DNA of 64,000 nt, taken from assembly GCF_000184945.1 (NCBI RefSeq), contig NZ_GL586311.1, positions 3,124,525-3,188,524 on the forward strand, given 5' to 3'. The position numbers and the translations under genes are program-made. The notes under the pieces were generated by a model, which ran no database searches, had not been told where the DNA came from, and saw only the letters and a program-made list of their open reading frames with translations. This document shows, in pieces, positions 16,852-25,885 of this stretch (positions are counted from its first letter, which is position 1; every line of letters starts with the position of its first letter). The stretch comes from Segatella buccae ATCC 33574. GTDB lineage: Bacteria > Bacteroidota > Bacteroidia > Bacteroidales > Bacteroidaceae.

Positions 16852-18389
16852 GGTGTCTTGAAATTGAGTGTAAAGGTGGTTCCCCGTCCGGGAGTGCTCT
16901 CCACGGCGATAGTCCCGCCCATGTGTTCCATTAGGCTTTTGGCATAGTACAAGCCCAGTCCGTAGCCCTGCACGTCTTGTCGGTCGCCTTGGTGTACGCG
17001 GTAGAACTTATCAAACAGATAGGGCAACTGTGCGCTGTCGATGCCTATGCCGTTGTCGCCCACTGAGATGCACCCTTCCGTGCAGACGATGCGGATGGTC
17101 ACCGACGGTCCGGAGTATTTCACGGCATTGTCGATAAGATTGCCGATAATATGCTGGAGATGGCTCCGGTCGGCCCACACGGCGGCACTGGCAGGTTCGG
17201 TCACCAGTTCTATATCGACAGCCTTGTCTGCTTTCAGCCTGTATGTTGCTATCATGGGACGCACGAGCGGTTCCAACTCCACCCGCTCCATTTCGAGCGT
17301 GAGGGTTTTGCGTCGTTCCATGCTCATGGCCAATATTTGCTCTACCAATCCACCGAGTTTTTCAAGCTGTTGGCGGCCTATCTGCAAATACTCCCGTTGC
17401 TTCTCGCGGCTGATGCCCTCATTGAAGTTGAGCAGTGCATCATTGGCAGCATAGGCCACGGCAATGGGTGTTTTCAGTTCGTGCGTCATGTTGTTGGTGA
17501 AGTCGCTTTTCATCTCGTCAAGTGTTTTCTGCTTCATGATGGTGTGTATCAGAAACCAGAACACGAGGACGATTATTGCAAGAATGACAAGCGAAGTGGC
17601 TAAAATGCCGCTCATCTGACGCAGCACCACGAGTCTCGTCGTCGGCATCACGAGCAAGTAGCTGCGGCTGTCGGTGAGGTCGGCATCGTAGCGGTAATCT
17701 ATCGCCGGCCCTGCAATCGGCTGTCCTATGACGGCGAGGGTATCGGTGAAGGTGGTGGTATCGGGATAGACCGTATAATGGTGGAGGAAGCAGAGGCGGT
17801 GGGGGGAGTCAACACCCAGTTCGTGTAACCGCTTGGTGAGGAGTTGGTCGGCATACTTCACGTCGGTTTCGCTTACAGCATCAAGCCCCGAGTGCAGTCC
17901 GCGTTGCATGTAGACGGCCAGTTGCTGCATATCCTTCTGCTCCTTGAGTATGGTCGACAGATTGTCATTGGCCACCAGTCCGGCCTGCGCGGAGTCGGTC
18001 TCACGCACGTCAGTCCGCTTGGTCTCGGTGTCATAGACGATGGCCGCCTTTCCCTTCTGTCTTAGTATGCGCCGCAGTTTTCTCCTGACCATGTTGCCGG
18101 TGTCACTCTTGACCGTGGTCCGACTGGTGGCCGTGCCCGTCCCTCCATGCACTTTGTAGTCGGCCGAAAACTCCACCGTGCCATGTTCGGCATGTTTCCG
18201 TTTGCGCAGCATCTCCACCCGATGCAACATCTCTCCGTAGTCGGCCATGCGCAGTGCTTCCCGGATGTCGCTCTGCATTTTGGCTTGCATGGTGGTGTAA
18301 AGCCCCGCCAGCCAGTATACCTGGTAGGCAAAGATGGCTATCAGGGTCGCGATGACGGGCAATGCGATGTATTTCAAGGACAGTTTCAT
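16848..18389 (-). CDS. Sensor histidine kinase
   Basis: This is a membrane-bound sensor kinase of 513 aa. One membrane helix is at about 7-27 and a second at about 260-282. Between them is a periplasmic sensor region of about 230 residues with no recognised domain. The cytoplasmic part has an H box (HELKTP, about residue 300), N box (IGNLIDNAVKYSG), G1 (VGDNGIGID) and G2 (GYGLGLYYAK). ATG 18389 is chosen because TM1 begins just after it and a promoter lies 5-37 nt upstream. It is the first gene of the kinase-regulator operon. Confidence 0.9.
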   Translation of the reverse strand: MKLSLKYIALPVIATLIAIFAYQVYWLAGLYTTMQAKMQSDIREALRMADYGEMLHRVEMLRKRKHAEHGTVEFSADYKVHGGTGTATSRTTVKSDTGNMVRRKLRRILRQKGKAAIVYDTETKRTDVRETDSAQAGLVANDNLSTILKEQKDMQQLAVYMQRGLHSGLDAVSETDVKYADQLLTKRLHELGVDSPHRLCFLHHYTVYPDTTTFTDTLAVIGQPIAGPAIDYRYDADLTDSRSYLLVMPTTRLVVLRQMSGILATSLVILAIIVLVFWFLIHTIMKQKTLDEMKSDFTNNMTHELKTPIAVAYAANDALLNFNEGISREKQREYLQIGRQQLEKLGGLVEQILAMSMERRKTLTLEMERVELEPLVRPMIATYRLKADKAVDIELVTEPASAAVWADRSHLQHIIGNLIDNAVKYSGPSVTIRIVCTEGCISVGDNGIGIDSAQLPYLFDKFYRVHQGDRQDVQGYGLGLYYAKSLMEHMGGTIAVESTPGRGTTFTLNFKTP

Positions 18390-18393
18390 GCAA

Positions 18394-18426
18394 CAAAGAT
18401 AATGCTTTTTCGTCATGTCCGTTCAA
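18394..18426 (-). promoter_or_regulatory. Promoter of the kinase-regulator operon
   Basis: On the minus strand, the -7 TATCTTTG is at 18394-18401 and the -33 TTG at 18424-18426, with a 22-bp spacer. It is close to the ATG at 18389, implying a very short or absent leader. Confidence 0.5.
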
Positions 18427-18474
18427 TATGATAAGACTAAATAACATTTCTGTTAAGACTATATAAGCGGCATT

Positions 18475-18507
18475 TTGCCTACACACGACTGAAAATATCT
18501 ACTTTTG
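18475..18507 (+). promoter_or_regulatory. Promoter of the TonB-dependent receptor gene
   Basis: The -33 TTG is at 18475-18477 and the -7 TACTTTTG at 18500-18507, with a 22-bp spacer. It is divergent from the kinase promoter, about 50 bp away, so a regulator bound between them could affect both. Confidence 0.55.
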
Positions 18508-18538
18508 CAAGTGTCAAGTATAACCTAAGAAAAATGTG

Positions 18539-20587
18539 ATGAAAAATCTCTTGTTGCTGATAGTTTTTCTTCCGGCATGGGGAAATGCCTGTGCCCAGAC
18601 AGCCGACTCGCTGCGCATGGACAGTGTCATGTACTCGCTGCCCGAGGTGATGGTGAGCGGCGAGCGCCCCATGGTGAAGGCCGAAGGGGGCGCATTGGTC
18701 TACGACCTGCCACACATGGTGGAGAAGAAGGGTGTGACCAATATATTCGACGCGTTGAAAGAGCTGCCCGGCGTGACCGTGAGAGACGGTGTTTTGTTGC
18801 TCTCGGGGCAACAGGTGAATGTGATGCTCGACGGCACGCCAAGCAGCATGACCGTCACGCAGCTTATGGCTCTGCTGCGCTCGCTGCCCGTAGGGCGCAT
18901 GGAGCGTGTTGAGGTGATGTACACGGTGCCGGCCAAGTATCAGGTGCGGGGAGCACTCATCAACATCGTGCTCAAACATCGACCGGATGGTGGGGCGGCT
19001 TTGCAGGGTGAAACAAACCTCGCATGGAACCAGACGCATCATGCCCGATATGGCGAGCGTGCCTCCTTGCTCTATCAACGGGGACGGTGGTCGGCCGACT
19101 TGATGTACCGGCACGGTCATGGGCGGGATTTCGATGTAACTGATGAGACATCCCTCCACACCCTTGCCGACGGCACCCGCCATGACATCGCCACTCATGA
19201 GGAGTCGCGAAGGAAGTTCCACGACGACAGCTACCGGCTCGGCATCGACTATACCTTTGCCGAACACCATCGGGTGGACTTCGTCTATAATGGCAATATC
19301 GAGAGCAATCGCACTCAGCAAGAGGTTTCGGGCTCCGTGGAAGCCCTGTTTCATATCCACTCACCGGAACGGCTCCACAATCTTCGACTCGACTACGAAG
19401 CGCCTTTCGGTTTCAAGGCCGGGGCCGAGCTCACCTGTTTCCGCAATCCTGAAGAGCAGTGGATTGACAGTCGGCTGCCCACAGGGCAAATCAACCATGA
19501 GATCAACAACAACCAGCGCATCAACCGATGGCGGCTGTCTCTCTCACAGGAACACACGCTCGGCCACGGCTGGCAATTGAACTACGGCACCATCTACACC
19601 ACCAGTCGCGACAACAGCAGGCAGATAACGGATGCGACCGAAAACATCATAAGCCGATGTGAAGACAACATCAACGTCTACGGGGGCATCAACCGCAATT
19701 TCTCCAAGAAACTGACGATGGAGGTTTCGTTGGCAGCCGAATACTACCACACGCCGCTATGGCATCAATGGGATCTTTTCCCCACACTCAATCTCACGTG
19801 GTTGCCTGCCACGGGGCATGTGATACAGATGGGTGTGAGCAGCGACAAGCGCTATCCCCAATATTGGACGATGAACAACTTCGTGACCTATTCCAATGGC
19901 GGCTACAATGAGATAGTGGGTAATCCGGGGCTACGCCCGTCGGTGAAGTATCGGGCACAGTTTGTCTATGTGCTTCACAGCAAGTATCAGATGGTGGCAT
20001 GGTATGCCCATTGCAAGGACTACTTTGTGCAGACTCCCTACCAGCGATCCGATCGGCTCACCATACAGTATCAGTATCTGAACTTCAACTATCAGCGCCA
20101 GGCGGGCATACAAGCCTCCGCGCCCTTCAAGCCTTGGGGATGGTGGGATGCTCGCCTGACACTCATTGGAGTGTGGATGCAGGAGCGCGACGACGATTTC
20201 TACGACCTTTCCTTCAATCGGAGCATAGCCTATGGGATGACTACGATGCACAACACGTTCATGCTAGCCCGCCATCCCGAGCTCACGCTCTCTGTCGATG
20301 GGATGATACGCTCGAAAGCCCATCAAGCCACCTACGACCTGCCCCCTTCGGGCAATCTCGACCTCAGTCTGCGTTGTCGGTTTTGGAAGAAGCGGGCCGC
20401 CTTGCGGCTATTCTGCAACGACCTCTTCGAGACAGGAGGAATCAATCCGCGGATAGACTATCGCGGTCAGCATCTCACCATGACTTTTGCCTGCTACCGT
20501 GAGCTGGGCCTCTCGTTCACCTACACCTTCGGAGGCTTCAAGGAGCGCAGCCGTGAGGAGATAGACACTTCACGATTCGGAAAGTGA
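18539..20587 (+). CDS. TonB-dependent receptor-like outer-membrane protein
   Basis: This 682-aa outer-membrane transporter begins with a signal peptide ending near AWGNACAQ (residue 20). A plug domain (about 35-145) contains LPEVMVSGERPMVKAEGGAL, IFDALKELPGV and GRMERVEVMYTVPAKYQVRG. A barrel of the outer-membrane beta-barrel type 3 kind follows and ends in LSFTYTFGGFKERSREE. No carboxypeptidase-like N-terminal domain and no SusD partner are present, so a glycan substrate is not indicated. ATG 18539 is preferred; GTG at 18536 adds one residue. It is divergent from a two-component system, and a terminator follows. Confidence 0.85.
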   Translation: MKNLLLLIVFLPAWGNACAQTADSLRMDSVMYSLPEVMVSGERPMVKAEGGALVYDLPHMVEKKGVTNIFDALKELPGVTVRDGVLLLSGQQVNVMLDGTPSSMTVTQLMALLRSLPVGRMERVEVMYTVPAKYQVRGALINIVLKHRPDGGAALQGETNLAWNQTHHARYGERASLLYQRGRWSADLMYRHGHGRDFDVTDETSLHTLADGTRHDIATHEESRRKFHDDSYRLGIDYTFAEHHRVDFVYNGNIESNRTQQEVSGSVEALFHIHSPERLHNLRLDYEAPFGFKAGAELTCFRNPEEQWIDSRLPTGQINHEINNNQRINRWRLSLSQEHTLGHGWQLNYGTIYTTSRDNSRQITDATENIISRCEDNINVYGGINRNFSKKLTMEVSLAAEYYHTPLWHQWDLFPTLNLTWLPATGHVIQMGVSSDKRYPQYWTMNNFVTYSNGGYNEIVGNPGLRPSVKYRAQFVYVLHSKYQMVAWYAHCKDYFVQTPYQRSDRLTIQYQYLNFNYQRQAGIQASAPFKPWGWWDARLTLIGVWMQERDDDFYDLSFNRSIAYGMTTMHNTFMLARHPELTLSVDGMIRSKAHQATYDLPPSGNLDLSLRCRFWKKRAALRLFCNDLFETGGINPRIDYRGQHLTMTFACYRELGLSFTYTFGGFKERSREEIDTSRFGK

Positions 20588-20604
20588 GAAACGGTGAAGC
20601 CGCC

Positions 20605-20652
20605 AAAAGGACTCCCCATGGACAAATGTCTTGCCACGGGGAGGCCTTTTTA
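20605..20652 (+). terminator. Terminator of the TonB-dependent receptor gene
   Basis: The stem aaaaggactccccatgg pairs with ccacggggaggcctttt with few mismatches and ends in a T run. Its loop region holds gacaaatgtcttgcc, a 15-mer that recurs in the hairpin at 25804-25867. Confidence 0.75.
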
Positions 20653-20745
20653 CATCCCATCTGCTCAGTCGCGTCATTCCACGACTATCACCAGTCACCC
20701 TTAAAGTGTTGGAAATCAAGATTTTATTATTGTCCCGGATGATCA

Positions 20746-20814
20746 AATTGAGAATTTCCGTTTGGAGATTTGAGAATTTCTGTTTGGAGATTTGAGAATT
20801 TTTGTTTAGTTTTG
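20746..20814 (+). promoter_or_regulatory. Tandem 22-bp repeats carrying the DUF4143 ATPase promoter
   Basis: Three head-to-tail copies of a 22-bp unit (core tttgagaatttctgtttgga) occupy 20746-20767, 20768-20789 and 20790-20809. The last is shortened and altered. The end of unit 2 supplies a -33 TTG (20784-20786). The altered unit 3 runs into the -7 TAGTTTTG (20807-20814), with a 20-bp spacer. The promoter is thus built from the repeats, 17 nt before the start codon. Confidence 0.65.
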
Positions 20815-20830
20815 TAACAGATTATTTATC

Positions 20831-22024
20831 ATGGGCAATATGTATAAAAGGTATCATTTCAATTTGGTTAAATCACGTTTGGAAGAACCACGGAGGTTTA
20901 TCCAAGCGATAGTCGGGCCTCGGCAGATAGGCAAGTCGACCGTGGTAAGGCAGGTGTTGGAGGAAATACATATTCCTTACACCTTTGAGTCGGCTGATGC
21001 CGTAGACCCTAAAGACCGCGGATGGATCGCCGATCTGTGGGAGTCGGCTCGTTCACGGATGAAATATGGCGGTTTTGAGGAATATCTTTTAGTGATCGAC
21101 GAGATTCACAAGATTGACGATTGGAGCAATCTGGTGAAAAAAGAATGGGACGTGGATACTTTTCATGGCATCCGCCTGAAAGTAGTGGTGCTCGGTTCTT
21201 CTCGATTGCTTCTCAAGTCAGGGCTCAATGAGTCGCTTGCAGGTCGGTTTGAATTGATTCGCATGACCCACTGGAGCTATCAGGAAATGCGTGATGCCTT
21301 CGGTTTCACATTAGAGCAATATATCTATTTTGGTGGCTATCCGGGCAGTGCTCCACTCATAGGTGACGAGCCGAGATGGCTCGGCTACATGCGCGATGCC
21401 ATAGTCAACCCCTCCATCGAGAAGGACGTGTTGCAGACAAAGGTTATCTATAAGCCTGCACTCATGAGGCAGATGTTTGAGCTGGGGTGCAGCTATGCGG
21501 GGGAAGAACTCTCGCTCAACAAGATGCTCGGTCAGTTGCAGGATGCCGGCAACGTGACCACACTTGCCAGTTACTTGGAAACTCTGTCTGAAGCGGAGCT
21601 GCTTTGTGGAATGAGGAAGTATGCCAACGATCAGGCACGCAAGTATAATTCCATCCCTAAACTGATGACCTACAATTCCGCGCTGTTCACCGTCAACTCG
21701 GGTAGGGGCTTTGCCCACGAGTTAGTCACTCCGAAGAGATGGGGACGCTGGGTGGAAACAGCCATCGGCGCCCAACTGCTCTGCCATGCCGAGGAGGATA
21801 ACTATAAGGTGTATTACTGGCGGGAAAACTCGCAGGAAGTGGATTTCGTCCTGCAAAAGGGTGACAGTCTCGTGGCTATCGAGGTAAAAAGTGGACGAAG
21901 GACGATGAACAGCGGACTCTCCACGTTTCGTGACAAGTTTCATCCTACCACTTCGATGGTTGTCGGCACAGGCGGCGTACCATTGGATGAGTTTCTGCAG
22001 GTAGGGGTGGAGAAGCTGTTCTAA
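20831..22024 (+). CDS. DUF4143 family ATP-binding protein
   Basis: This 397-aa protein combines an N-terminal AAA-type ATPase, with Walker A GPRQIGKST (about 29-37) and Walker B LLVIDEIHKI (about 87-96), with a C-terminal DUF4143 region. The last 70 residues contain VDFVL and IEVKSG, which fit a PD-(D/E)XK-like nuclease core. The family is common in bacteria and often horizontally mobile; its function is not established. It stands alone behind a tandem-repeat promoter and converges on hemW with a 37-bp gap. Confidence 0.85.
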   Translation: MGNMYKRYHFNLVKSRLEEPRRFIQAIVGPRQIGKSTVVRQVLEEIHIPYTFESADAVDPKDRGWIADLWESARSRMKYGGFEEYLLVIDEIHKIDDWSNLVKKEWDVDTFHGIRLKVVVLGSSRLLLKSGLNESLAGRFELIRMTHWSYQEMRDAFGFTLEQYIYFGGYPGSAPLIGDEPRWLGYMRDAIVNPSIEKDVLQTKVIYKPALMRQMFELGCSYAGEELSLNKMLGQLQDAGNVTTLASYLETLSEAELLCGMRKYANDQARKYNSIPKLMTYNSALFTVNSGRGFAHELVTPKRWGRWVETAIGAQLLCHAEEDNYKVYYWRENSQEVDFVLQKGDSLVAIEVKSGRRTMNSGLSTFRDKFHPTTSMVVGTGGVPLDEFLQVGVEKLF

Positions 22025-22061
22025 TGACTCTCGGGACGGCCTTTCAAGGCGTATGAGCAGG

Positions 22062-23180
22062 CTATCTGATCAGTTCCACCATCACTGCATCGCTCACATA
22101 GAGCCCCTTGCGCGTGAGTGAAAGGCTGCGGCCGTCGGTTTGCAGCAAGCCGAGAGCAAGCTGATTTTGGGCCTGTTGCATCATGTAGCCGTAAAGGGCG
22201 GGGCCGAACTCGGCACGCATGGCATCGAGGGCGATGCCCTCCCGGGTGCGCAGAGCGGTGGTGATGAGGTCGTTGTAGCGCGTGGTGAGGTCGAGCTTCT
22301 CGCTCTCCGATGGCAGCCGGCCGGCCTCGATGGCTTCAAGATAGGCCTGCAGGTTGTCCACATTCCACGAGCGCGCGGTGCCCGAATAGCTGTGGGCGGA
22401 AGCCCCGAGACCCACATAGGGCACCCCGTGCCAATAGCTTGAGTTGTGGCGGCTGCGGTGGCCGGGCAGCGCAAAGTTGCTTATCTCGTAGTGCTCGTAG
22501 CCGGCGGTGGTGAGCCGGTCGATGAGCATGTCATACATGTGCAGCGAAACGTCTTCGTCGATTTCCTCCACTTCGCCCCGTGTGAGCATACGGTGGAGTG
22601 GTGTGCCCTCCTCATACATGAGACTGTAGGCCGAGAGGTGTTCGGGGTGGAGCAGCAAGGCGTTGTCGATGTCGGTCTGCCAGTCGGCCGGTGTCTCTCC
22701 GGGGAAGCCGAACATGAGGTCGAGACTGATGTTGCGGATGTCGGCCCGGCGCAACCGCTCTACGGCTGTGACCACCTCGGCAGCCGAATGGCGTCGGTGG
22801 AGGAAGCGCAGTCGCGCGTCGCTGAACGTTTGGGCCCCCATTGACACGCGGTTTACGGGCAGTCGGGCAAGCGCGTGGCAGAAGTCATCGGTCACGTCGT
22901 CGGGGTTGCATTCCAGCGTGATTTCTCCCTCGCAGGGGCCGTACACCTTATATATATAGTCGAACACGCGTCCCAGCAGTTCGCCGCCGAGCGTGCTCGG
23001 GGTGCCCCCGCCGAGGTAGATGGTGTCCGGAGGGCCCGGCATCTCCCCCCGCCGCATCTCCATCTCGCGGCAGAGCGCGTCGGCATACCGCCTGCGTAGT
23101 CCGGTCCGGGTGGTGCTGTAAAAGCCGCAATAGATGCAGCGGCTCTCGCAAAAGGGGATGTGAATGTAAAGTCCTGCCAT
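22062..23180 (-). CDS. hemW: Radical SAM heme chaperone HemW
   Basis: This is a coproporphyrinogen-oxidase-like radical SAM protein, now regarded as a heme chaperone. The CxxxCxxC cluster motif is Cys11, Cys15 and Cys18 (CESRCIYC). Other family marks are YLGGGTPSTL, ECNPDD, VSMGAQTF and FGFPGETPADW. The motif has three cysteines before GF and lacks the fourth Cys found in true HemN (CxxxCxxCxC), which supports HemW. The length is 372 aa. A -7-like TATTTTTG is seen at 23203-23210 on the minus strand, without a clear -33. Confidence 0.88.
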   Translation of the reverse strand: MAGLYIHIPFCESRCIYCGFYSTTRTGLRRRYADALCREMEMRRGEMPGPPDTIYLGGGTPSTLGGELLGRVFDYIYKVYGPCEGEITLECNPDDVTDDFCHALARLPVNRVSMGAQTFSDARLRFLHRRHSAAEVVTAVERLRRADIRNISLDLMFGFPGETPADWQTDIDNALLLHPEHLSAYSLMYEEGTPLHRMLTRGEVEEIDEDVSLHMYDMLIDRLTTAGYEHYEISNFALPGHRSRHNSSYWHGVPYVGLGASAHSYSGTARSWNVDNLQAYLEAIEAGRLPSESEKLDLTTRYNDLITTALRTREGIALDAMRAEFGPALYGYMMQQAQNQLALGLLQTDGRSLSLTRKGLYVSDAVMVELIR

Positions 23181-23354
23181 GCCAAATGTGTGTTCGCACG
23201 TGCAAAAATACTAATTTGTTTTAAAAAAAACGGCTTTTGGCAACGATTGTTTTGTCGGTTTGACAAAAATAACTATCTTAGACGGCAGATTCGGCAGACA
23301 GCCGGTTCATCCCTTTTTAGGCTAATATTATTCACACTTTAAATCTATAACGTT

Positions 23355-25520
23355 ATGAGAGTATATCAGACTAACGAGATTAAGAACATCGCGCTTATTG
23401 GCAGTGCGGGCAGCGGCAAGACGACCCTTGCCGAAAGTATGTTGTTTGAAGCCGGTCTCATCAAGCGCCGCGGCTCCATCGAAGCCAAAAACACGGTGAG
23501 CGACTATTTCCCCGTTGAGTTGGAATACGGCTACTCGGTGTTCCCCACGGTCTTCCATGTGGAGTGGAACAACAAGAAACTCAACATTATCGACTGCCCG
23601 GGCTCTGACGACTTTGTGGGTGGCACCATCACTTCGCTCAACGTGACCGACCAGGCCGTGGTGCTCATCAACGGGCAGTACGGGCCCGAAGTGGGCACGC
23701 AAAACTGCTTCCGCTACACCGAGAAGTTGAAGAAGCCGGTGATATTCCTCATCAATCAGCTTGACAGCGACAAGTGCGACTTCGATACCATCATTGCCTC
23801 GATGAAGGACATCTATGGGTCGAAGTGCGTGCAGATACAATATCCCGTGCAGACGGGGCCGGGCTTCAACGCACTCATCGACGTGCTCCTGCTCAAGAAA
23901 TACACGTGGAAGCCGGAGGGCGGCGCGCCCGTCATCGAAGACATCCCGGCCGAAGAGATGGACAAGGCCATGGAATTGCACCGCGCGTTGGTGGAGGCTG
24001 CGGCCGAGAATGACGAGGAACTGATGGAGAAGTTCTTCGAGAGCGAGTCGCTCACCGAGGACGAACTGCGTGAGGGCATCCGCAAAGGGCTCGTCACGCG
24101 GAGCATCTTCCCCGTGTTCTGCGTGTGTGCAGGCAAAGACATGGGCGTGCGCCGGCTCATGGAGTTTCTGGGCAACGTGGTGCCGTTTGTGGACGAGATG
24201 CCCAAGGTACACAACACCCGGGGCGAGGAAGTGGCTGCCGATGTGGCCGGGCCCGAAAGCCTCTACTTCTTCAAGACGGGCATGGAGCCGCACATTGGCG
24301 AAGTGAGCTACTTCAAGGTGATGAGTGGATGCGTGAAACCGGGCGACGATCTGACCAATGCCGACCGCGGGTCGAAGGAGCGTATGGGCCAGATATACGC
24401 CTGCGCCGGGGCCAACCGCGTGCCCGTGGAACAGCTCAATGCGGGTGACATCGGTTGCACTGTGAAACTGAAAGACGTGAAGACGGGCAACGCCCTCAAC
24501 GGTAAGGAGGTCGAGTGGCGTTATGATTTCATCAAATACCCCAACTCCAAATACTCCCGCTCCATCAAGGCTGCCAACGCGCAGGATATGGAGAAGCTCA
24601 TGGCCGCCATACTCAAGATGAGGCAGGAAGACCCCACATGGGTGGTGGAAAACTCGAAAGAGCTGCGCCAGACCATCGTTCACGGGCAGGGCGAGTTCCA
24701 TCTGCGCACGCTGAAATGGCGCTTGGAGAACAACGAGAAGCTGCAGGTGCAGTTTGGCGAACCGCGCATTCCTTACCGTGAGACCATCACCAAGAAGGCT
24801 CGTGCGGAATACCGCCACAAGAAACAGTCGGGAGGTGCCGGGCAGTTTGGCGAGGTACACCTCATCGTGGAACCCTACGCAGAGGGTATGCCCGATCCGA
24901 CCAACTTCTCCTTCAACGGTCAGGAGTTTAAGATGAACATCAAGAGCCGCGAAGAGATCGACCTCGAATGGGGCGGCAAACTGGTGTTCCTCAACTCCGT
25001 GGTAGGCGGTGCCATCGACGCACGCTTCATGCCTGCCATCCTCAAGGGCGTGATGGACTGCATGGAGCACGGCCCGCTCACGGGCAGCTATGCCCGCGAT
25101 GTGCGCGTCATCGTCTACGATGGCAAGATGCACCCCGTCGACTCCAACGAACTCTCGTTCATGCTCGCCGCCCGCCATGCCTTCTCCGATGCGTTCAAGA
25201 ATGCCGGCCCGAAGATACTCGAGCCCATCTACGACTTGGAAGTGTTTGTCCCGTCCGACTTCATGGGCGATGTGATGAGCGACCTGCAAGGCCGTCGTGC
25301 CCTCATCATGGGCATGGACAGTGAGGCCGGCTACCAGAAGTTGCAGGCCAAGATTCCGCTCAAGGAACTGGCCAACTATTCCATCTCCCTCAGCTCGCTC
25401 ACCGGCGGCCGTGCTTCGTTCACCACCAAGTTTGCCTCCTACGAGCTTGTGCCCACCGACATCCAGACCCGCCTCATCGCCGAGCATGAAGCCGAATTGG
25501 CTGCCGAGAAAGATGATTAA
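23355..25520 (+). CDS. EF-G paralogue (EF-G2 type) with degenerate GTPase motifs
   Basis: This 721-aa elongation-factor-G-like protein has the full five-domain layout. G1 is GSAGSGKT (16-23). G3 reads DCPGSDDF (80-87), where canonical EF-G has DTPGHVDF, so the catalytic His is Ser84. The switch I region lacks the RGITI motif (EYGYSVFPTVFHVEW at 57-71). G4 is NQLD (134-137) instead of NKxD. It thus resembles the EF-G2 of gut Bacteroides, reported to support translocation without GTP hydrolysis and to be induced under carbon limitation. The housekeeping fusA should lie elsewhere. Monocistronic, with a strong terminator. Confidence 0.85.
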   Translation: MRVYQTNEIKNIALIGSAGSGKTTLAESMLFEAGLIKRRGSIEAKNTVSDYFPVELEYGYSVFPTVFHVEWNNKKLNIIDCPGSDDFVGGTITSLNVTDQAVVLINGQYGPEVGTQNCFRYTEKLKKPVIFLINQLDSDKCDFDTIIASMKDIYGSKCVQIQYPVQTGPGFNALIDVLLLKKYTWKPEGGAPVIEDIPAEEMDKAMELHRALVEAAAENDEELMEKFFESESLTEDELREGIRKGLVTRSIFPVFCVCAGKDMGVRRLMEFLGNVVPFVDEMPKVHNTRGEEVAADVAGPESLYFFKTGMEPHIGEVSYFKVMSGCVKPGDDLTNADRGSKERMGQIYACAGANRVPVEQLNAGDIGCTVKLKDVKTGNALNGKEVEWRYDFIKYPNSKYSRSIKAANAQDMEKLMAAILKMRQEDPTWVVENSKELRQTIVHGQGEFHLRTLKWRLENNEKLQVQFGEPRIPYRETITKKARAEYRHKKQSGGAGQFGEVHLIVEPYAEGMPDPTNFSFNGQEFKMNIKSREEIDLEWGGKLVFLNSVVGGAIDARFMPAILKGVMDCMEHGPLTGSYARDVRVIVYDGKMHPVDSNELSFMLAARHAFSDAFKNAGPKILEPIYDLEVFVPSDFMGDVMSDLQGRRALIMGMDSEAGYQKLQAKIPLKELANYSISLSSLTGGRASFTTKFASYELVPTDIQTRLIAEHEAELAAEKDD

Positions 25521-25571
25521 AATGTTATATCAGGAAAACAAATTGCTCCAAATCAAATAAGTACAACACGC

Positions 25572-25603
25572 TCCCCGCAGGCCAATCCCCTGCGGGGATT
25601 TTC
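25572..25603 (+). terminator. Terminator of the EF-G2-type gene
   Basis: A 10-bp stem tccccgcagg / cctgcgggga (25572-25581 and 25589-25598) is followed by ttttc. Confidence 0.85.
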
Positions 25604-25803
25604 TTTATGACAGCCCCCCGGTTCCCCGAAAGTCTTGCAGGGTAAGAGAAGCTCCCCTTAAACATACAAGAAGCCAAAAGAGTGCGCTGCAAAGAGGGTG
25701 GTGCATGGGCTCTGCACCATTCGCGCTACTCTGTCGCCCCTCCTGTGCGCCACCTATGCACAGAGGGTGCCGGTATTCTGCACCGGTCTCGGAAAGACAC
25801 GAC

Positions 25804-25867
25804 AAATGTCTTGCCGGGCGTGTAGGTGGACATCAATCATTGCCCCCTACATTCCGGCAAGACATTT
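25804..25867. repeat. Long inverted repeat downstream of the GH5 gene
   Basis: Perfect 14-bp arms aaatgtcttgccgg (25804-25817) and ccggcaagacattt (25854-25867), extended imperfectly by gtgtagg/cctacat. It lies 19 bp beyond the GH5 stop codon and may end that transcript, though it has no T run. The preceding 25680-25800 shows several small ggtgca/tgcacc hairpins and no gene. Confidence 0.6.
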
Positions 25868-25885
25868 CCAGTATCTTCGGTTAGT

